NCBI GenBank assembly: GCA_963843565.1
Contig: CAWJKY010000003.1
Coordinates: 1,798,001-1,862,000 of the forward strand
Origin: DASZQY01 sp963843565
GTDB lineage: Bacteria; Pseudomonadota; Alphaproteobacteria; Rhizobiales; Kaistiaceae
DNA: 64,000 bases
Reading direction: 5' to 3'
Part shown: one piece after another, positions 35,279 to 43,986 of the stretch
Layout of the letters: each line of letters opens with the position of its first letter
How positions within the stretch are numbered: the first letter of the stretch is position 1
Notes under the pieces: generated by a model
Database searches by the model: none
Told to the model about the DNA's origin: nothing
What the model saw: only the letters and a program-made list of their open reading frames with translations
Position numbers and translations under genes: made by a program

Positions 35279-35920
35279 TCACTTCGTGCCGTAGAGCCGG
35301 TCGCCGGCGTCGCCGAGGCCCGGGACGATGTAGCCATGATCGTTCAGGTACTGGTCGATGGCCGCAGTGTAGATCGGCACGTTGGGCTGGATCTCGCGCA
35401 GGCGCTTGATGCCCTCGGGGGCGGCGAGCAGGCAGACGAAGCGGATATCGTGGGCACCGCGGGCACGCAGCCGGTCGATGGCGGCGGACGCCGAGTTGGC
35501 GGTGGCGAGCATCGGGTCGACGACGATGACCAGGCGCTCGCCGATGTCGTCCGGGGCCTTGAAGTAATACTCGTGGGGCTCGAGGGTCTTGGGGTCGCGG
35601 TAGATGCCGATATGGGCGACGCGGGCCGAGGGGACCAGTTCGAGCATGCCTTCCAGGAGCCCGTTGCCGGCGCGCAGGATCGAGGCGAAGACCGGCTTCT
35701 TGCCCTTGAGGATCGGGGCATCCATGGGGGCGAGCGGCGTCTCGATGTGCATGGTGGTGAGGGGCAGGTCGCGGGTGACCTCGTAGGTGAGGAGCAGCGC
35801 GATCTCGCTGAGCAACTGGCGGAAGCTCGCCGTCGACGTGGTCTTGTCGCGCATCAGGGTGAGCTTGTGCTGGACCAGCGGGTGGTCGACGACCGTGACA
35901 CCTTCCATGGGCTTCTGCAT
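35279..35920 (-). CDS. upp: Uracil phosphoribosyltransferase
   Basis: Salvages uracil with PRPP to UMP. The 213-residue protein begins VTVVDHPLVQHKLTLMRD, as UPRTases do, and carries the PRPP loop VVDPMLATANSA and the C-terminal uracil-binding GLGDAGDRLYGTK. ATG 35920 was chosen; ATG 35908 is an alternative, while the longer frame to 35998 is not family-like. It diverges from deoB across a 135-base region, making it one end of the nucleoside salvage cluster. Confidence 0.94.
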   Translation of the reverse strand: MQKPMEGVTVVDHPLVQHKLTLMRDKTTSTASFRQLLSEIALLLTYEVTRDLPLTTMHIETPLAPMDAPILKGKKPVFASILRAGNGLLEGMLELVPSARVAHIGIYRDPKTLEPHEYYFKAPDDIGERLVIVVDPMLATANSASAAIDRLRARGAHDIRFVCLLAAPEGIKRLREIQPNVPIYTAAIDQYLNDHGYIVPGLGDAGDRLYGTK

Positions 35921-36055
35921 GGTCTCGCTTCCCCTCATCGCGGCTGACGGGCAACGGTCTAGACCCTGGCGGGCGGCGGCGACAATGAAGGAGCCCACAA
36001 TCGCGGCGTTGTCCCCATTGAATCACCGATATCTTGCGCTTACCCCTGAGGGACG

Positions 36056-37273
36056 ATGACACGGGCGCTGCTTCTGGTGATGGATTCGGTCGGCTGCGGG
36101 GGCGCCGAGGACGCCGACAAGTTCGGCGACGCCGGCTCCGATACGCTTGGCCACATCGCGGAGGCCTGCGCGGCCGGTGCCGGCGACTGGGCGGGGCTGA
36201 GAAGCGGGCCGCTGAAACTGCCCAACCTCGTGCGGCTCGGGCTCGGCGAAGCCTGCCGCGCCTCGACGGGCCGGACGCCGCCCGGGCTCGACGGCGCGCT
36301 GGGGCCCGAAGCGATCCACGGCTACGGGGTCGAGACGTCGTCCGGCAGGGACACCCCCTCCGGCCACTGGGAGATCGCCGGGGTGCCGGTGACCTTCGAC
36401 TGGACGTATTTCCCGACGACCCAGCCGACGTTTCCGAAGGCGCTCACCGACGCGCTGATCCGCGAAGCCAGGCTTCCGGGCATTCTGGGCGACAAGCATG
36501 CGTCGGGGGTGCCGATCATCCAGGAGTTGGGGGCCGAGCACATCCGGACCGGCAAGCCGATCTGCTACACGTCGGCCGATTCGGTCTTCCAGATCGCCGC
36601 GCACGAGACCCACTTCGGTCTCGACCGGCTCTACGAAGTCTGCGTAGTGGCACGGCGGCTCTGCGACCCGCTCAACGTCGGCCGGGTGATCGCACGGCCG
36701 TTCGTCGGCGAGACGCCGGAGACCTTCAAGCGCACCGCCAACCGGCGCGATTACGCCGTGCCGCCGCCGGAGCCGACCATTCTCGACCGGCTGACGGAGG
36801 CGGGGCGCACGGTCTGGTCGATCGGCAAGATCGGCGACATCTTCGCCCACCGCGGCACCGGCACGATCCTCAAAGGCCCCGACGACAGCGCGCTGTTCGA
36901 CCGGACGCTGGAGGCGCTCGGGAAGGCCGGCGACGGCGACCTGATCTTCGCCAACTACGTCGACTTCGATTCGCTCTACGGCCACCGCCGCGACGTCGCC
37001 GGCTACGCCGCCGCGCTGGAGGCGTTCGATGCGCGGCTGCCGGAGCTCGCGGCCAGGACCGCCGCAGGCGACCTGGTGCTGATCACCGCCGACCACGGCA
37101 ACGACCCGACCTGGAGGGGCACCGACCACACCCGCGAGCACGTGCCGATCGTCGGATACCGGCAGGGCCAGGTGGGGGCCGACATCGGCCGGCGCGCCTA
37201 CGCCGACGTCGGCGAGACGGTCGCGGCGCATCTGGGGCTCGCGCCGGGGAAGCACGGGAAGCGGTTTCTGTAA
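36056..37273 (+). CDS. deoB: Phosphopentomutase
   Basis: Interconverts (deoxy)ribose 1-phosphate and 5-phosphate, linking nucleoside phosphorolysis to central metabolism. It is an alkaline-phosphatase-superfamily enzyme of 405 residues. Metal-binding segments are MDSVGCGGAEDA and DAGSDTLGHIAE at the N-terminus, the phosphothreonine region SGRDTPSGHWE, and ITADHGNDPTWRGTDHTREH at the C-terminus. It is divergent from upp and followed by a hairpin and then an IS3 relic that separates it from deoA. Confidence 0.95.
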   Translation: MTRALLLVMDSVGCGGAEDADKFGDAGSDTLGHIAEACAAGAGDWAGLRSGPLKLPNLVRLGLGEACRASTGRTPPGLDGALGPEAIHGYGVETSSGRDTPSGHWEIAGVPVTFDWTYFPTTQPTFPKALTDALIREARLPGILGDKHASGVPIIQELGAEHIRTGKPICYTSADSVFQIAAHETHFGLDRLYEVCVVARRLCDPLNVGRVIARPFVGETPETFKRTANRRDYAVPPPEPTILDRLTEAGRTVWSIGKIGDIFAHRGTGTILKGPDDSALFDRTLEALGKAGDGDLIFANYVDFDSLYGHRRDVAGYAAALEAFDARLPELAARTAAGDLVLITADHGNDPTWRGTDHTREHVPIVGYRQGQVGADIGRRAYADVGETVAAHLGLAPGKHGKRFL

Positions 37274-37289
37274 GACCCCGTCCACCGCG

Positions 37290-37309
37290 CCGATCCGGCG
37301 AGGGATCGG
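37290..37309 (+). terminator. Candidate terminator hairpin after deoB
   Basis: CCGATCC (37290-37296) pairs with GGATCGG (37303-37309) 17 bases after the deoB stop. There is no U tract, so termination is only likely. The 230 bases from deoB to the IS relic hold no gene. Confidence 0.4.
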
Positions 37310-37522
37310 TAGCCCGTCCTCAACCTCCGATTCAACTTGAAGCAACGGCGGAAACGCATGTGAATGGTTGGAGCGATTTCACGCGGCAGTCACGCCGCTT
37401 GCGCCAGGTCAATGCGCCCACACATCGCGGCGGGTGAAGTCGCGCAAATCTCATCTATCTACGGGAGGTCGTCATGGACGACCGGGTTGACCCACGCTCC
37501 AACTTGAGAAGGTGGAGCCATC

Positions 37523-37806
37523 ATGAGCAAGACAACGAACAAGTTCTCTCGGAAGTGCGTCAACGTGCGGTGCGGTTGGTACTGGATCATGAGCATGAGC
37601 ATCCCTCGCGCTGGGCGTCGATCACCTCGATCGCGACCAAGATTGGCTGCACGGGGCAGACGCTGAACGAGTGGGTTAAGAAGGCGGAGGTAGATGCCGG
37701 CAAGCGGGCGGGGGTGCCGACGGACATGGCCGCCCGGCTGAAAGCCCTCGAGCGGGAGAACCGTGAACTGCGGCAGGCCAACGAGATCCTGCGCAAGGCT
37801 ACGGTC
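37523..37806 (+). pseudogene. IS3 orfA relic, copy 1
   Basis: Begins ATG 37523 (MSKTTNKFS) and would encode a helix-turn-helix protein with ITSIATKIGCTGQTLNEWVKK and the leucine-rich coiled segment ALERENRELRQANEILRKA. One base is missing relative to copy 2 around 37551 (TCTCGG against TCTACGG), so the ATG frame fails after about nine codons, while the rest stays open in another frame. The end, where orfA should overlap orfB, is replaced by unrelated sequence. Confidence 0.8.
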
Positions 37807-37834
37807 GAGGCGGACTGGCCGCCTGCTCATTGCC

Positions 37835-38706
37835 ATGATCGCCTGCATCGCCGATCATCGCGGGGCTCATGGGGTCGTGCCGATCTGCAAGGTGCTGCTG
37901 ATCGCCCCATCGAGCTACCATGATCGTGCCAGCAAGCGGGCCTATCTCGAGATGCTGGCCGCGCGGGCGAAGCAGGACATGGCGTTGAAAGCTGGAGATC
38001 GAGCGCTTCTTCGCGGAGAACTTCGAGGTGTACGGCGCGCGCAAGGTCTGGAGGCAGCTCAACCGGGAGAACATCCAGGTCGCACGCTGCACTGTCGAGC
38101 GTCTGATGGCCGATCTCGGCCTTCAGGGTGTCATCCGCGGCAAACCGATCCGGACAACGGTGCAGGACAAGGCGGCACCTTGCCTGCTCGACCATGTGAA
38201 CCGGGTCTTCCATGCTCCGGCGTCGAACATGCTGTGGCTCTCGGACTTCACGTACGTCAGCATCTGGTCGGGCGTCGTCTACGTGGCGTTCGTGATCGAC
38301 GCCTATGCCCGACGCATCGTCGGCTGGCGGGTGAGCAGGACGGCGCACACAAGCTTCGTGCTCGATGCTCTGGAGCAGGCCCTCGACGAACGGCGGCCCG
38401 TTCGTCGCGGAGGTCTGGTGCATCATTCCGATAGGGGTTCTCAATACGTCAGAATACGATACACCGAGCGCCTGGCCGCGGCTGGTATCGAGCCCTCTGT
38501 CGGCAGCGTCGGCGACTCCTATGACAACGCCCTCGCAGAGACGATCAACGGCCTATACAAAGCCGAGGTCATCCATCGGCGTGAACCCTGGCGGAGCTTC
38601 GAAGCGATGGAGTTCGCCATGCTGACCTGGGTCGACTGGTTCAACGATCGCCGGCTGCTGGCGCCAATCGGCGAGATCCCGCCGGCCGAAGCCGAGGAGC
38701 GCTACT
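37835..38706 (+). pseudogene. IS3 orfB (DDE transposase) relic, copy 1
   Basis: Starts at ATG 37835 (MIACIADHRGAHGVVPICK). An extra base in GAAAGCTGGAG near 37988 shifts the frame; the rest continues in the next frame with the catalytic triad regions WLSDFTYV, HHSDRGSQYV and NALAETINGLYKAE still readable. It lacks the C-terminal end present in copy 2 (YYAMLEEPALAA). It is therefore inactive but recent enough to keep most codons. Confidence 0.85.
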
Positions 38707-39133
38707 CGCAATCGGCGCGCTCTTCGCGTTTCTGGGCCTCGCGGCCTACTTCGCCTCGATGCGCGCTTTCGAGATGATGGCGCTCAGCGACCAGTTCGCC
38801 GCAGCGACGACGGAGGCGGCACGATCGGAGATCATGGCGGCCGGGCGGATCGCGGTTGCCGGATGGACGGGCACCGCCTTCGATACGAGCTACGTTCTGG
38901 GCGGGCTGTCGGTGTTGGCTTTTTCGGCGGCCATGCTGCGGAGCACGGTATTCACCAGGGCGACAGCGATCGTCGGCCTCATCATGGGGATATTCATGAT
39001 CGCGCCGCCGACGATCGGGCCGATCGGCATGGCAATGGCGCTGATCTCTCTGATCCCTACGGCCGTCTGGCTGGTGCTGCTCGCCCGGCGGTTCTTTGCG
39101 ATGGCGAAGGTTCACCCACCGATTCGGGTGTAG
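38707..39133 (+). pseudogene. 3' fragment of a membrane-protein gene (DUF4386-like)
   Basis: Reading from the IS junction, the open frame encodes LFAFLGLAAYFASMRAFEMM, then the DUF4386-like block AAGRIAVAGWTGTAFDTSYVLGG, and three further hydrophobic helices ending in AMALISLIPTAVWLVLLARR. There is no start codon or ribosome site before the IS junction, so the 5' part has been lost. The first internal ATG is 38759. The stop overlaps the end of deoA by 22 bases in convergent orientation. The DUF4386 assignment is by eye. Confidence 0.68.
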
Positions 39134-40425
39134 ACGACCTTGCTGGCGGCGGGGGCTTCGGCGCCGAGGCGATAGGCGGCGCGGAGGGCAGCTTCGGCGC
39201 GTTTGGCATCGGCCTCGGTCCTCGCGTGGACCAGCGCGAGCGGCGCGTCCTTGCCGACCTTGGCGCCGAGGCCGGCGAGTTCGGTGAAGCCGACGGAATG
39301 ATCGATGGGATCGGCGGCACGCATGCGCCCTCCCCCCAGTTCCACGACGGCGATGCCGATGGCGCGGGTGTCGATGGCCGTCACCGTGCCGGCCTTCGCC
39401 GGGAAGAGCGGACGGACGACCTTCGCGGCCTTCAGGTACTTCTTCGGCTTTGCCATGAAGTCGCGCGGGCCGCCGAGGGCGCCGACCATCCTGCCGAAGA
39501 GCTCCGCGGCGCGGCCCGACGAGAAGGCGTCGGCGGTCATCGCCCGGCCGATTGCCGCGGAAGCGGCAAGGCCGCCGGAGACCAGCACCTCGCCGCCCAG
39601 CGCCACGGTCACCGCGTGGAGGCGCTTGTCGACACGGGCCCCGGTCAGGAATTCCACCGCGTTCATCACCTCCACCGCGTTGCCGGCGGCGGACGCCAGC
39701 GGCTCGTTCATGTCGGTGATGAGCGCGCTGGTCTTGAGGCCGGCGCCGTTGGCGACGGCGACCAGGCTCTTCGCCAAGGCACGGGAGTCTTCCATCTTCT
39801 GCATGAAGGCGCCGGAGCCGGTCTTGACGTCGAGCACCAGCGCGCCGAGGCCGGCGGCGAGCTTCTTGGACAGGATCGAGGCGGTGATCAGCGGGATCGA
39901 CTCGACCGTCGCGGTGACGTCGCGGATGGCATAGAGGCGCTTGTCGGCGGGGGCGAGATCGGCGGTCTGGCCGATGATGGCGCAGCCGACCCGCCGCACC
40001 ACCTTGCGGAAAAGCGCGTTGGTCGGCTGGGTCTGGTAGCCGGGGATCGCATCGAGCTTGTCGAGCGTGCCGCCGGTGTGGCCGAGGCCGCGGCCGGAAA
40101 TCATCGGGACGTACGCGCCGCAGGCGGCGAGCGCCGGGGCGAGCATCAGCGAGACGTTATCGCCGATGCCGCCGGTCGAGTGCTTGTCGAGCACCGGACC
40201 GGGCAACTTCGACCAGTCCAGCACGGTGCCGGAATCGCGCATGGCGAGCGTCAGAGCGACCGCTTCGTCGCGGCTCATGCCGTTGAAGAAAACGGCCATG
40301 GCGAAGGCGGCAACCTGGCCCTCGGTGACGGCGCCCTTGGTGAGGCCGGCGACCATGAAGGCGATCTCGTCTCTCGTCAGGGGGAGACGGTCGCGCTTCT
40401 TGCGGATGATTTCCTGGGGGAGCAA
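39112..40425 (-). CDS. deoA: Thymidine phosphorylase
   Basis: Phosphorolyses thymidine and deoxyuridine to base and deoxyribose 1-phosphate. The 437-residue length equals the bacterial family. Motifs are LLPQEIIRKKRD at the start, VLDKHSTGGIGDN (phosphate-binding), SGRGLGHTGGTLDKL and LDVKTGSGAFM. I chose TTG 40425 because GGAAGG lies 8 bases upstream and the protein then starts where relatives do. An in-frame GTG at 40503 would add 26 residues encoded by the tandem repeat array and is unlikely to be used. The array occupies the 5' leader and separates deoA from punA. Confidence 0.93.
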   Translation of the reverse strand: MLPQEIIRKKRDRLPLTRDEIAFMVAGLTKGAVTEGQVAAFAMAVFFNGMSRDEAVALTLAMRDSGTVLDWSKLPGPVLDKHSTGGIGDNVSLMLAPALAACGAYVPMISGRGLGHTGGTLDKLDAIPGYQTQPTNALFRKVVRRVGCAIIGQTADLAPADKRLYAIRDVTATVESIPLITASILSKKLAAGLGALVLDVKTGSGAFMQKMEDSRALAKSLVAVANGAGLKTSALITDMNEPLASAAGNAVEVMNAVEFLTGARVDKRLHAVTVALGGEVLVSGGLAASAAIGRAMTADAFSSGRAAELFGRMVGALGGPRDFMAKPKKYLKAAKVVRPLFPAKAGTVTAIDTRAIGIAVVELGGGRMRAADPIDHSVGFTELAGLGAKVGKDAPLALVHARTEADAKRAEAALRAAYRLGAEAPAASKVVYTRIGG

Positions 40426-40431
40426 TTCTTT

Positions 40432-41250
40432 TGCCTTCCCTGTCCGGCCTTCGGCCGTCCACGCCTCTTGTTGCCTCACCCTGTCCGGCCTTCGGCCGTC
40501 CACGCCTCTTGTTGCCTCACCCTGTCCGGCCTTCGGCCGTCCACGCCTCTTGTTGCCTCACCCTGTCCGGCCTTCGGCCGTCCACGCCTCTTGTTGCCTC
40601 ACCCTGTCCGGCCTTCGGCCGTCCACGCCTCTTGTTGCCTCACCCTGTCCGGCCTTCGGCCGTCCACGCCTCTTGTTGCCTCACCCTGTCCGGCCTTCGG
40701 CCGTCCACGCCTCTTGTTGCCTCACCCTGTCCGGCCTTCGGCCGTCCACGCCTCTTGTTGCCTCACCCTGTCCGGCCTTCGGCCGTCCACGCCTCTTGTT
40801 GCCTCACCCTGTCCGGCCTTCGGCCGTCCACGCCTCTTGTTGCCTCACCCTGTCCGGCCTTCGGCCGTCCACGCCTCTTGTTGCCTCACCCTGTCCGGCC
40901 TTCGGCCGTCCACGCCTCTTGTTGCCTCACCCTGTCCGGCCTTCGGCCGTCCACGCCTCTTGTTGCCTCACCCTGTCCGGCCTTCGGCCGTCCACGCCTC
41001 TTGTTGCCTCACCCTGTCCGGCCTTCGGCCGTCCACGCCTCTTGTTGCCTCACCCTGTCCGGCCTTCGGCCGTCCACGCCTCTTGTTGCCTCACCCTGTC
41101 CGGCCTTCGGCCGTCCACGCCTCTTGTTGCCTCACCCTGTCCGGCCTTCGGCCGTCCACGCCTCTTGTTGCCTCACCCTGTCCGGCCTTCGGCCGTCCAC
41201 GCCTCTTGTTGCCTCACGCTGTCGGGCCGATGGCCCGACGCGTCTCATCC
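40432..41250. repeat. 41-bp tandem repeat array, 19 perfect units, in deoA leader
   Basis: From 40441 to 41219 the sequence repeats every 41 bases without a visible change, exactly 19 units. Each starts TGTCCGGCCTTCGGCCG and ends TTGTTGCCTCACCC. A partial unit leads in at about 40432 and a divergent half-unit follows at 41220-41250. Each unit has a small inverted repeat, CGGCC ttc GGCCG. The array fills the space between punA and deoA on the transcribed strand. There are no spacers, so it is not CRISPR. All three plus frames are open through it because a unit lacks stops, which creates spurious long ORFs. Confidence 0.97.
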
Positions 41251-41275
41251 TTCCGCTTGCCGTCGCGTGGCCCGG

Positions 41276-42088
41276 TTACCCCCAGCCCCGGTCGCCGAGG
41301 TAGCGCCGGATAATGCGGCCGAGCTTCTCGGCGCCGATCGGCCCGAGCTCCATGGTTTCTTCGTGGCTGAGTTCCGCGCCGGTCATGCCGGCGGCGAAAT
41401 TGACGATCGCGGAGGCGGCGGCGCAGCGCAAACCGAAGAAGCGGCCGAGGATAATCTCCGGCACGGTCGACATGCCGACCGCGGCAGCGCCAGCCAGGCG
41501 CGCCATGCGGATTTCGGCGGGCGTCTCGAACGAAGGCCCCGAAAACCACATGTAGACCCCGGTCGTCATGCTGATGCCCTCGCGCTCCGCTGCGCCAAGC
41601 AGGGCGGCGCGCAACTCGGGATCGTAGGCGGCGGTCATGCCGACGAAGCGAGAATCGGTCGGCTCGCCGATCAGCGGGTTGGCGCCGGAAAAGGCGATGT
41701 GATCGGTGACCAGCATGACCTCGCCGGGGCCGACCTCGGTCCGCAGCGATCCGGCGGCATTGGTGGCGATCAACGTATCGGAGCCGAGGGCGGCAAGCGT
41801 CGCGATGGGCCCGCGCATGGCGGCGGAATTGCCGTTTTCAAAATAATGTTCGCGGCCCGAGAAGCACACGACCGCCACCCCTTCGAGCCAGCCGCAGACC
41901 AGCTCGTTGTGATGGGAGGCGACCGACGACACGGGGAAGCCGGGCAAACTCGCGTAAGGGATGCGAACCGCGTCGGCGACATGTTCGGCAAGGCCGGCCA
42001 GACCGGAGCCCAGCACGATGCCGACCGCGTAAGGCAAGTTCGCCTCCGCGCGGATGAGGTCCGCGGCCGCCTGGCCTTCGGCGCTCAT
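41276..42088 (-). CDS. punA: Purine nucleoside phosphorylase
   Basis: Trimeric-type PNP of 270 residues that splits inosine and guanosine nucleosides with phosphate. Motifs are VGIVLGSGLAGLAE (phosphate site), FSGREHYFENGNSAAM with the phosphate-binding His, NAAGSLRTEVGPGE and the purine-binding GPSFETPAEIRM. ATG 42088 overlaps the cdd stop (ATGA). An upstream in-frame extension to 43111 crosses cdd and is spurious. It belongs with cdd and deoA, but the 41-bp array lies between it and deoA. Confidence 0.93.
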   Translation of the reverse strand: MSAEGQAAADLIRAEANLPYAVGIVLGSGLAGLAEHVADAVRIPYASLPGFPVSSVASHHNELVCGWLEGVAVVCFSGREHYFENGNSAAMRGPIATLAALGSDTLIATNAAGSLRTEVGPGEVMLVTDHIAFSGANPLIGEPTDSRFVGMTAAYDPELRAALLGAAEREGISMTTGVYMWFSGPSFETPAEIRMARLAGAAAVGMSTVPEIILGRFFGLRCAAASAIVNFAAGMTGAELSHEETMELGPIGAEKLGRIIRRYLGDRGWG

Positions 42089-42510
42089 TGGTCGCCGCCG
42101 GACGCTGTCTCGTCGAGGGCGAACGCCTCGGGGAGAAGATCGCGCATGGTGAAGGTGCGGCCGGCGCCGGACGGGTCGATCACGTCGACGGGGGTGTCGG
42201 GACCGGCGAATTCGGCGAGGCGCTGACGACATCCGCCGCAGGGCGTGGTCAGGCGGCCGTCGATGCGATCGGCGACGACGGCGACGGCGGCGATCCTGCG
42301 GCCCGGCCCGGGCGGCGCCGAGGCGACCATGTTGGCGATCGCCGAGGTCTCGGCGCACCAGCCTTCCGGGAAGGACGCGTTTTCGACATTGGCGCCAGCG
42401 TGGACGGCGCCGGCTTCTGTGCGGATGGCGGCGCCGACGGGAAACTTCGAATAGGGCGCGTGGGCGCGCTGGCGCACGGCCGTCGCGACTTCCACCAATG
42501 CGCGGTCCAT
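42085..42510 (-). CDS. cdd: Cytidine deaminase
   Basis: Zinc hydrolase of 141 residues converting (deoxy)cytidine to (deoxy)uridine. Zinc ligands and the catalytic Glu are in GWCAETSAIANM and PCGGCRQRLAEF; the substrate segment is APYSKFPVGAA and NVENASF. It is the homotetrameric short type. First of the cdd-punA-deoA run, it diverges from the BMP transporter genes across a 410-base region, so import and catabolism could share control. Confidence 0.94.
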   Translation of the reverse strand: MDRALVEVATAVRQRAHAPYSKFPVGAAIRTEAGAVHAGANVENASFPEGWCAETSAIANMVASAPPGPGRRIAAVAVVADRIDGRLTTPCGGCRQRLAEFAGPDTPVDVIDPSGAGRTFTMRDLLPEAFALDETASGGDQ

Positions 42511-42920
42511 CGTCGCCCCCTCTCTCGCGCGTGTTTCTCCCCGCCTGGTGCATCATCGTGCCGGGCGCGGCGCTTCGCAACCGGCAGATACGGCCGCGCA
42601 CCGGGCTTTCTTCCACCCCGAAAGGCCGCCCGCCAGCGGGCGCGACGGCTTGCCGCAATGTTTTCCAACCGGTGAAAGAATCCGCATGAAAATCGGCTCG
42701 GATCGTGCAAATCTGGCCCATCAGGCCCGGTGGAGATGACCGCCGGCCACCCGGAAGGCATGCTGCCTGCCGGGCGAAGTCATCAGGTTGCCAATGAGCG
42801 GACGACGGCCCTCGAAAAGGGCGGCGCAGGCTCAAAGCGGAGACCAACAGGAACCGCCGATCCGGCCAGCGACAGCAGGCGGCCGGCGGGGGCGTCAGAT
42901 TTCCACAAATGGAGGGAGCT
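42511..42920. promoter_or_regulatory. Divergent cdd / nucleoside-transporter region
   Basis: No gene is supported in these 410 bases. The part near the transporter contains the stem-loop structure listed separately (42735-42784). I could not identify a repressor operator with confidence. The region must hold promoters for cdd-punA-deoA on one side and the BMP transporter on the other. Confidence 0.45.
42735..42784 (+). other. Structured leader RNA candidate before BMP binding protein
   Basis: GATGAC (42735-42740) pairs with GTCATC (42779-42784). Inside, CCCGG-A-AGGCA (42750-42760) pairs with TGCCT-G-CCGGG (42764-42774) around a TGC loop, with one internal mismatch. The two nested stems enclose unpaired 9- and 4-base strands, like a small aptamer. 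It is 136 bases upstream of the TTG start. I do not recognise it as a known riboswitch. Confidence 0.45.
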
Positions 42921-43955
42921 TTGAAAGCTAGAGTTGTCATCAACACGATTGCCGCCGCACTGACCGTGGCGGCGCTCGGAGTATCGGCGCCGGCGTGGGC
43001 TTTCAAAGCCTGCCAGGTGACCGACCTGGGCGGCGCCGACGACAAGGGCTTCAACCAGACCGCCTGGAAGGGCGTGCAGGACGCGGAGAAGATGCTCGGC
43101 GTCGAGGGCAAGCTGCTCGAGTCGAAGGCCGAGACCGACTACGTCCCGAACATCAACTCGTTCGTCGCCGAGAAGTGCGACATGATCATCACCGTGGGCT
43201 TCCTGCTCGGTGACGCCACCAAGGCCGCGGCCGAGGCCAACCCGAACATCAAGTTCTCGATCGTCGACTTCGCCTACGATCCGACGATCCCGAACGTGCT
43301 GGGTCAGGTCTACAACACCGACGAAGCCGCGTTCATGGCCGGCTATCTGGCGGCGGGCGTTTCCAAGACCGGCGTGATCGGCACCTTCGGCGGCATCAAC
43401 ATCCCGCCGGTGACCATCTTCATGGACGGCATCGTGCGCGGCGTCGAATACTACAACAAGCAGAAGGGCACCTCGGTGAAGGTGCTGGGCTGGGATCCGG
43501 TCAAGAAGGAAGGCCTGTTTACCAACAACTTCAACTCGCTCGACGACGGCAAGACCTTCGCCAAGAACCTTGCCGACGAAGGCGCCGACATCGTCGTGCC
43601 GGTCGCCGGTCCGGTCGGCCAGGGTTCGGCGGCGCTGGCCACCGAGATGGGCCCCGACAAGCTCAAGATCATCGGCGTCGACGTCGACCAGTACCTGACC
43701 GATCCGGAGCACAAGGGCGTGTTCCTGACCTCGATCCTGAAGCGCATGGACTCGACCACCGTCGCCGCCATCAAGGAAGCCGTCGACGGCTCCTTCAAGG
43801 GCGGCGTGATCGTCGGGACGCTCGCCAACGGCGGCGTCGGCCTGGCGCCGTTCCACGACCTCAACTCGGCGGTGCCCGCCGCACTCAAGGCGGAACTCGA
43901 CAAGATCGCGGCCGGAATCAAGGACGGCTCGATCGACGTCAAGGCCGACATGTAG
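42921..43955 (+). CDS. BMP family ABC transporter substrate-binding protein (nucleoside type)
   Basis: Periplasmic PBP1_BmpA-like protein of 344 residues expected to bind nucleosides. TTG 42921 is preceded by GGAGG 5 bases upstream and starts the signal peptide (INTIAAALTVAALGVSAPAWA). ATG 42909 is in frame but would place that ribosome site inside the gene. Family segments include VTDLGGADDKGFNQTAWKGV, NIKFSIVDFAY and DEAAFMAGYLAAGVSKTG. The position beside PNP, cytidine deaminase and thymidine phosphorylase strongly supports nucleoside uptake. A strong hairpin separates it from the ATPase gene. Confidence 0.9.
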   Translation: MKARVVINTIAAALTVAALGVSAPAWAFKACQVTDLGGADDKGFNQTAWKGVQDAEKMLGVEGKLLESKAETDYVPNINSFVAEKCDMIITVGFLLGDATKAAAEANPNIKFSIVDFAYDPTIPNVLGQVYNTDEAAFMAGYLAAGVSKTGVIGTFGGINIPPVTIFMDGIVRGVEYYNKQKGTSVKVLGWDPVKKEGLFTNNFNSLDDGKTFAKNLADEGADIVVPVAGPVGQGSAALATEMGPDKLKIIGVDVDQYLTDPEHKGVFLTSILKRMDSTTVAAIKEAVDGSFKGGVIVGTLANGGVGLAPFHDLNSAVPAALKAELDKIAAGIKDGSIDVKADM

Positions 43956-43986
43956 CCCACAGGCTACCGGACGCCATCGCGAAAAG

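Larger units (their letters stand above)
37505..38706 (+). mobile_element. Degraded IS3-family element, copy 1 (both ends missing)
   Basis: Clear homology with the second copy at 61.2-62.6 kb begins at the GAGAAGGTGGAGC block (37505) and ends abruptly at CGCTACT (38706). Neither terminal inverted repeat is recognisable, although weak similarity may extend left to about 37474. The orfA/orfB junction is altered and several one-base shifts break both ORFs. It splits the deo genes and its right side joins a truncated unrelated gene, so a deletion followed insertion. Confidence 0.85.

Noticed and set aside
40426..40503. Repeat-encoded N-terminal extension of DeoA from GTG 40503
   Set aside because: TTG 40425 has a good ribosome site and matches the family N-terminus and length. 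The extension is pure repeat sequence.
40441..41219. CRISPR array
   Set aside because: Units follow each other directly with no spacers, 41 bases is the full period, and no cas genes are present.
38863..42226. Long plus-strand repeat proteins reading through the 41-bp array
   Set aside because: All three plus frames are open only because the unit has no stop codon on that strand. Upstream and downstream parts are antisense to deoA and punA, and no ribosome site precedes a start.
42085..43111. N-terminal extension of purine nucleoside phosphorylase across cdd
   Set aside because: The extension lacks PNP homology, overlaps cdd in another frame, and ATG 42088 gives the normal protein with an ATGA junction.
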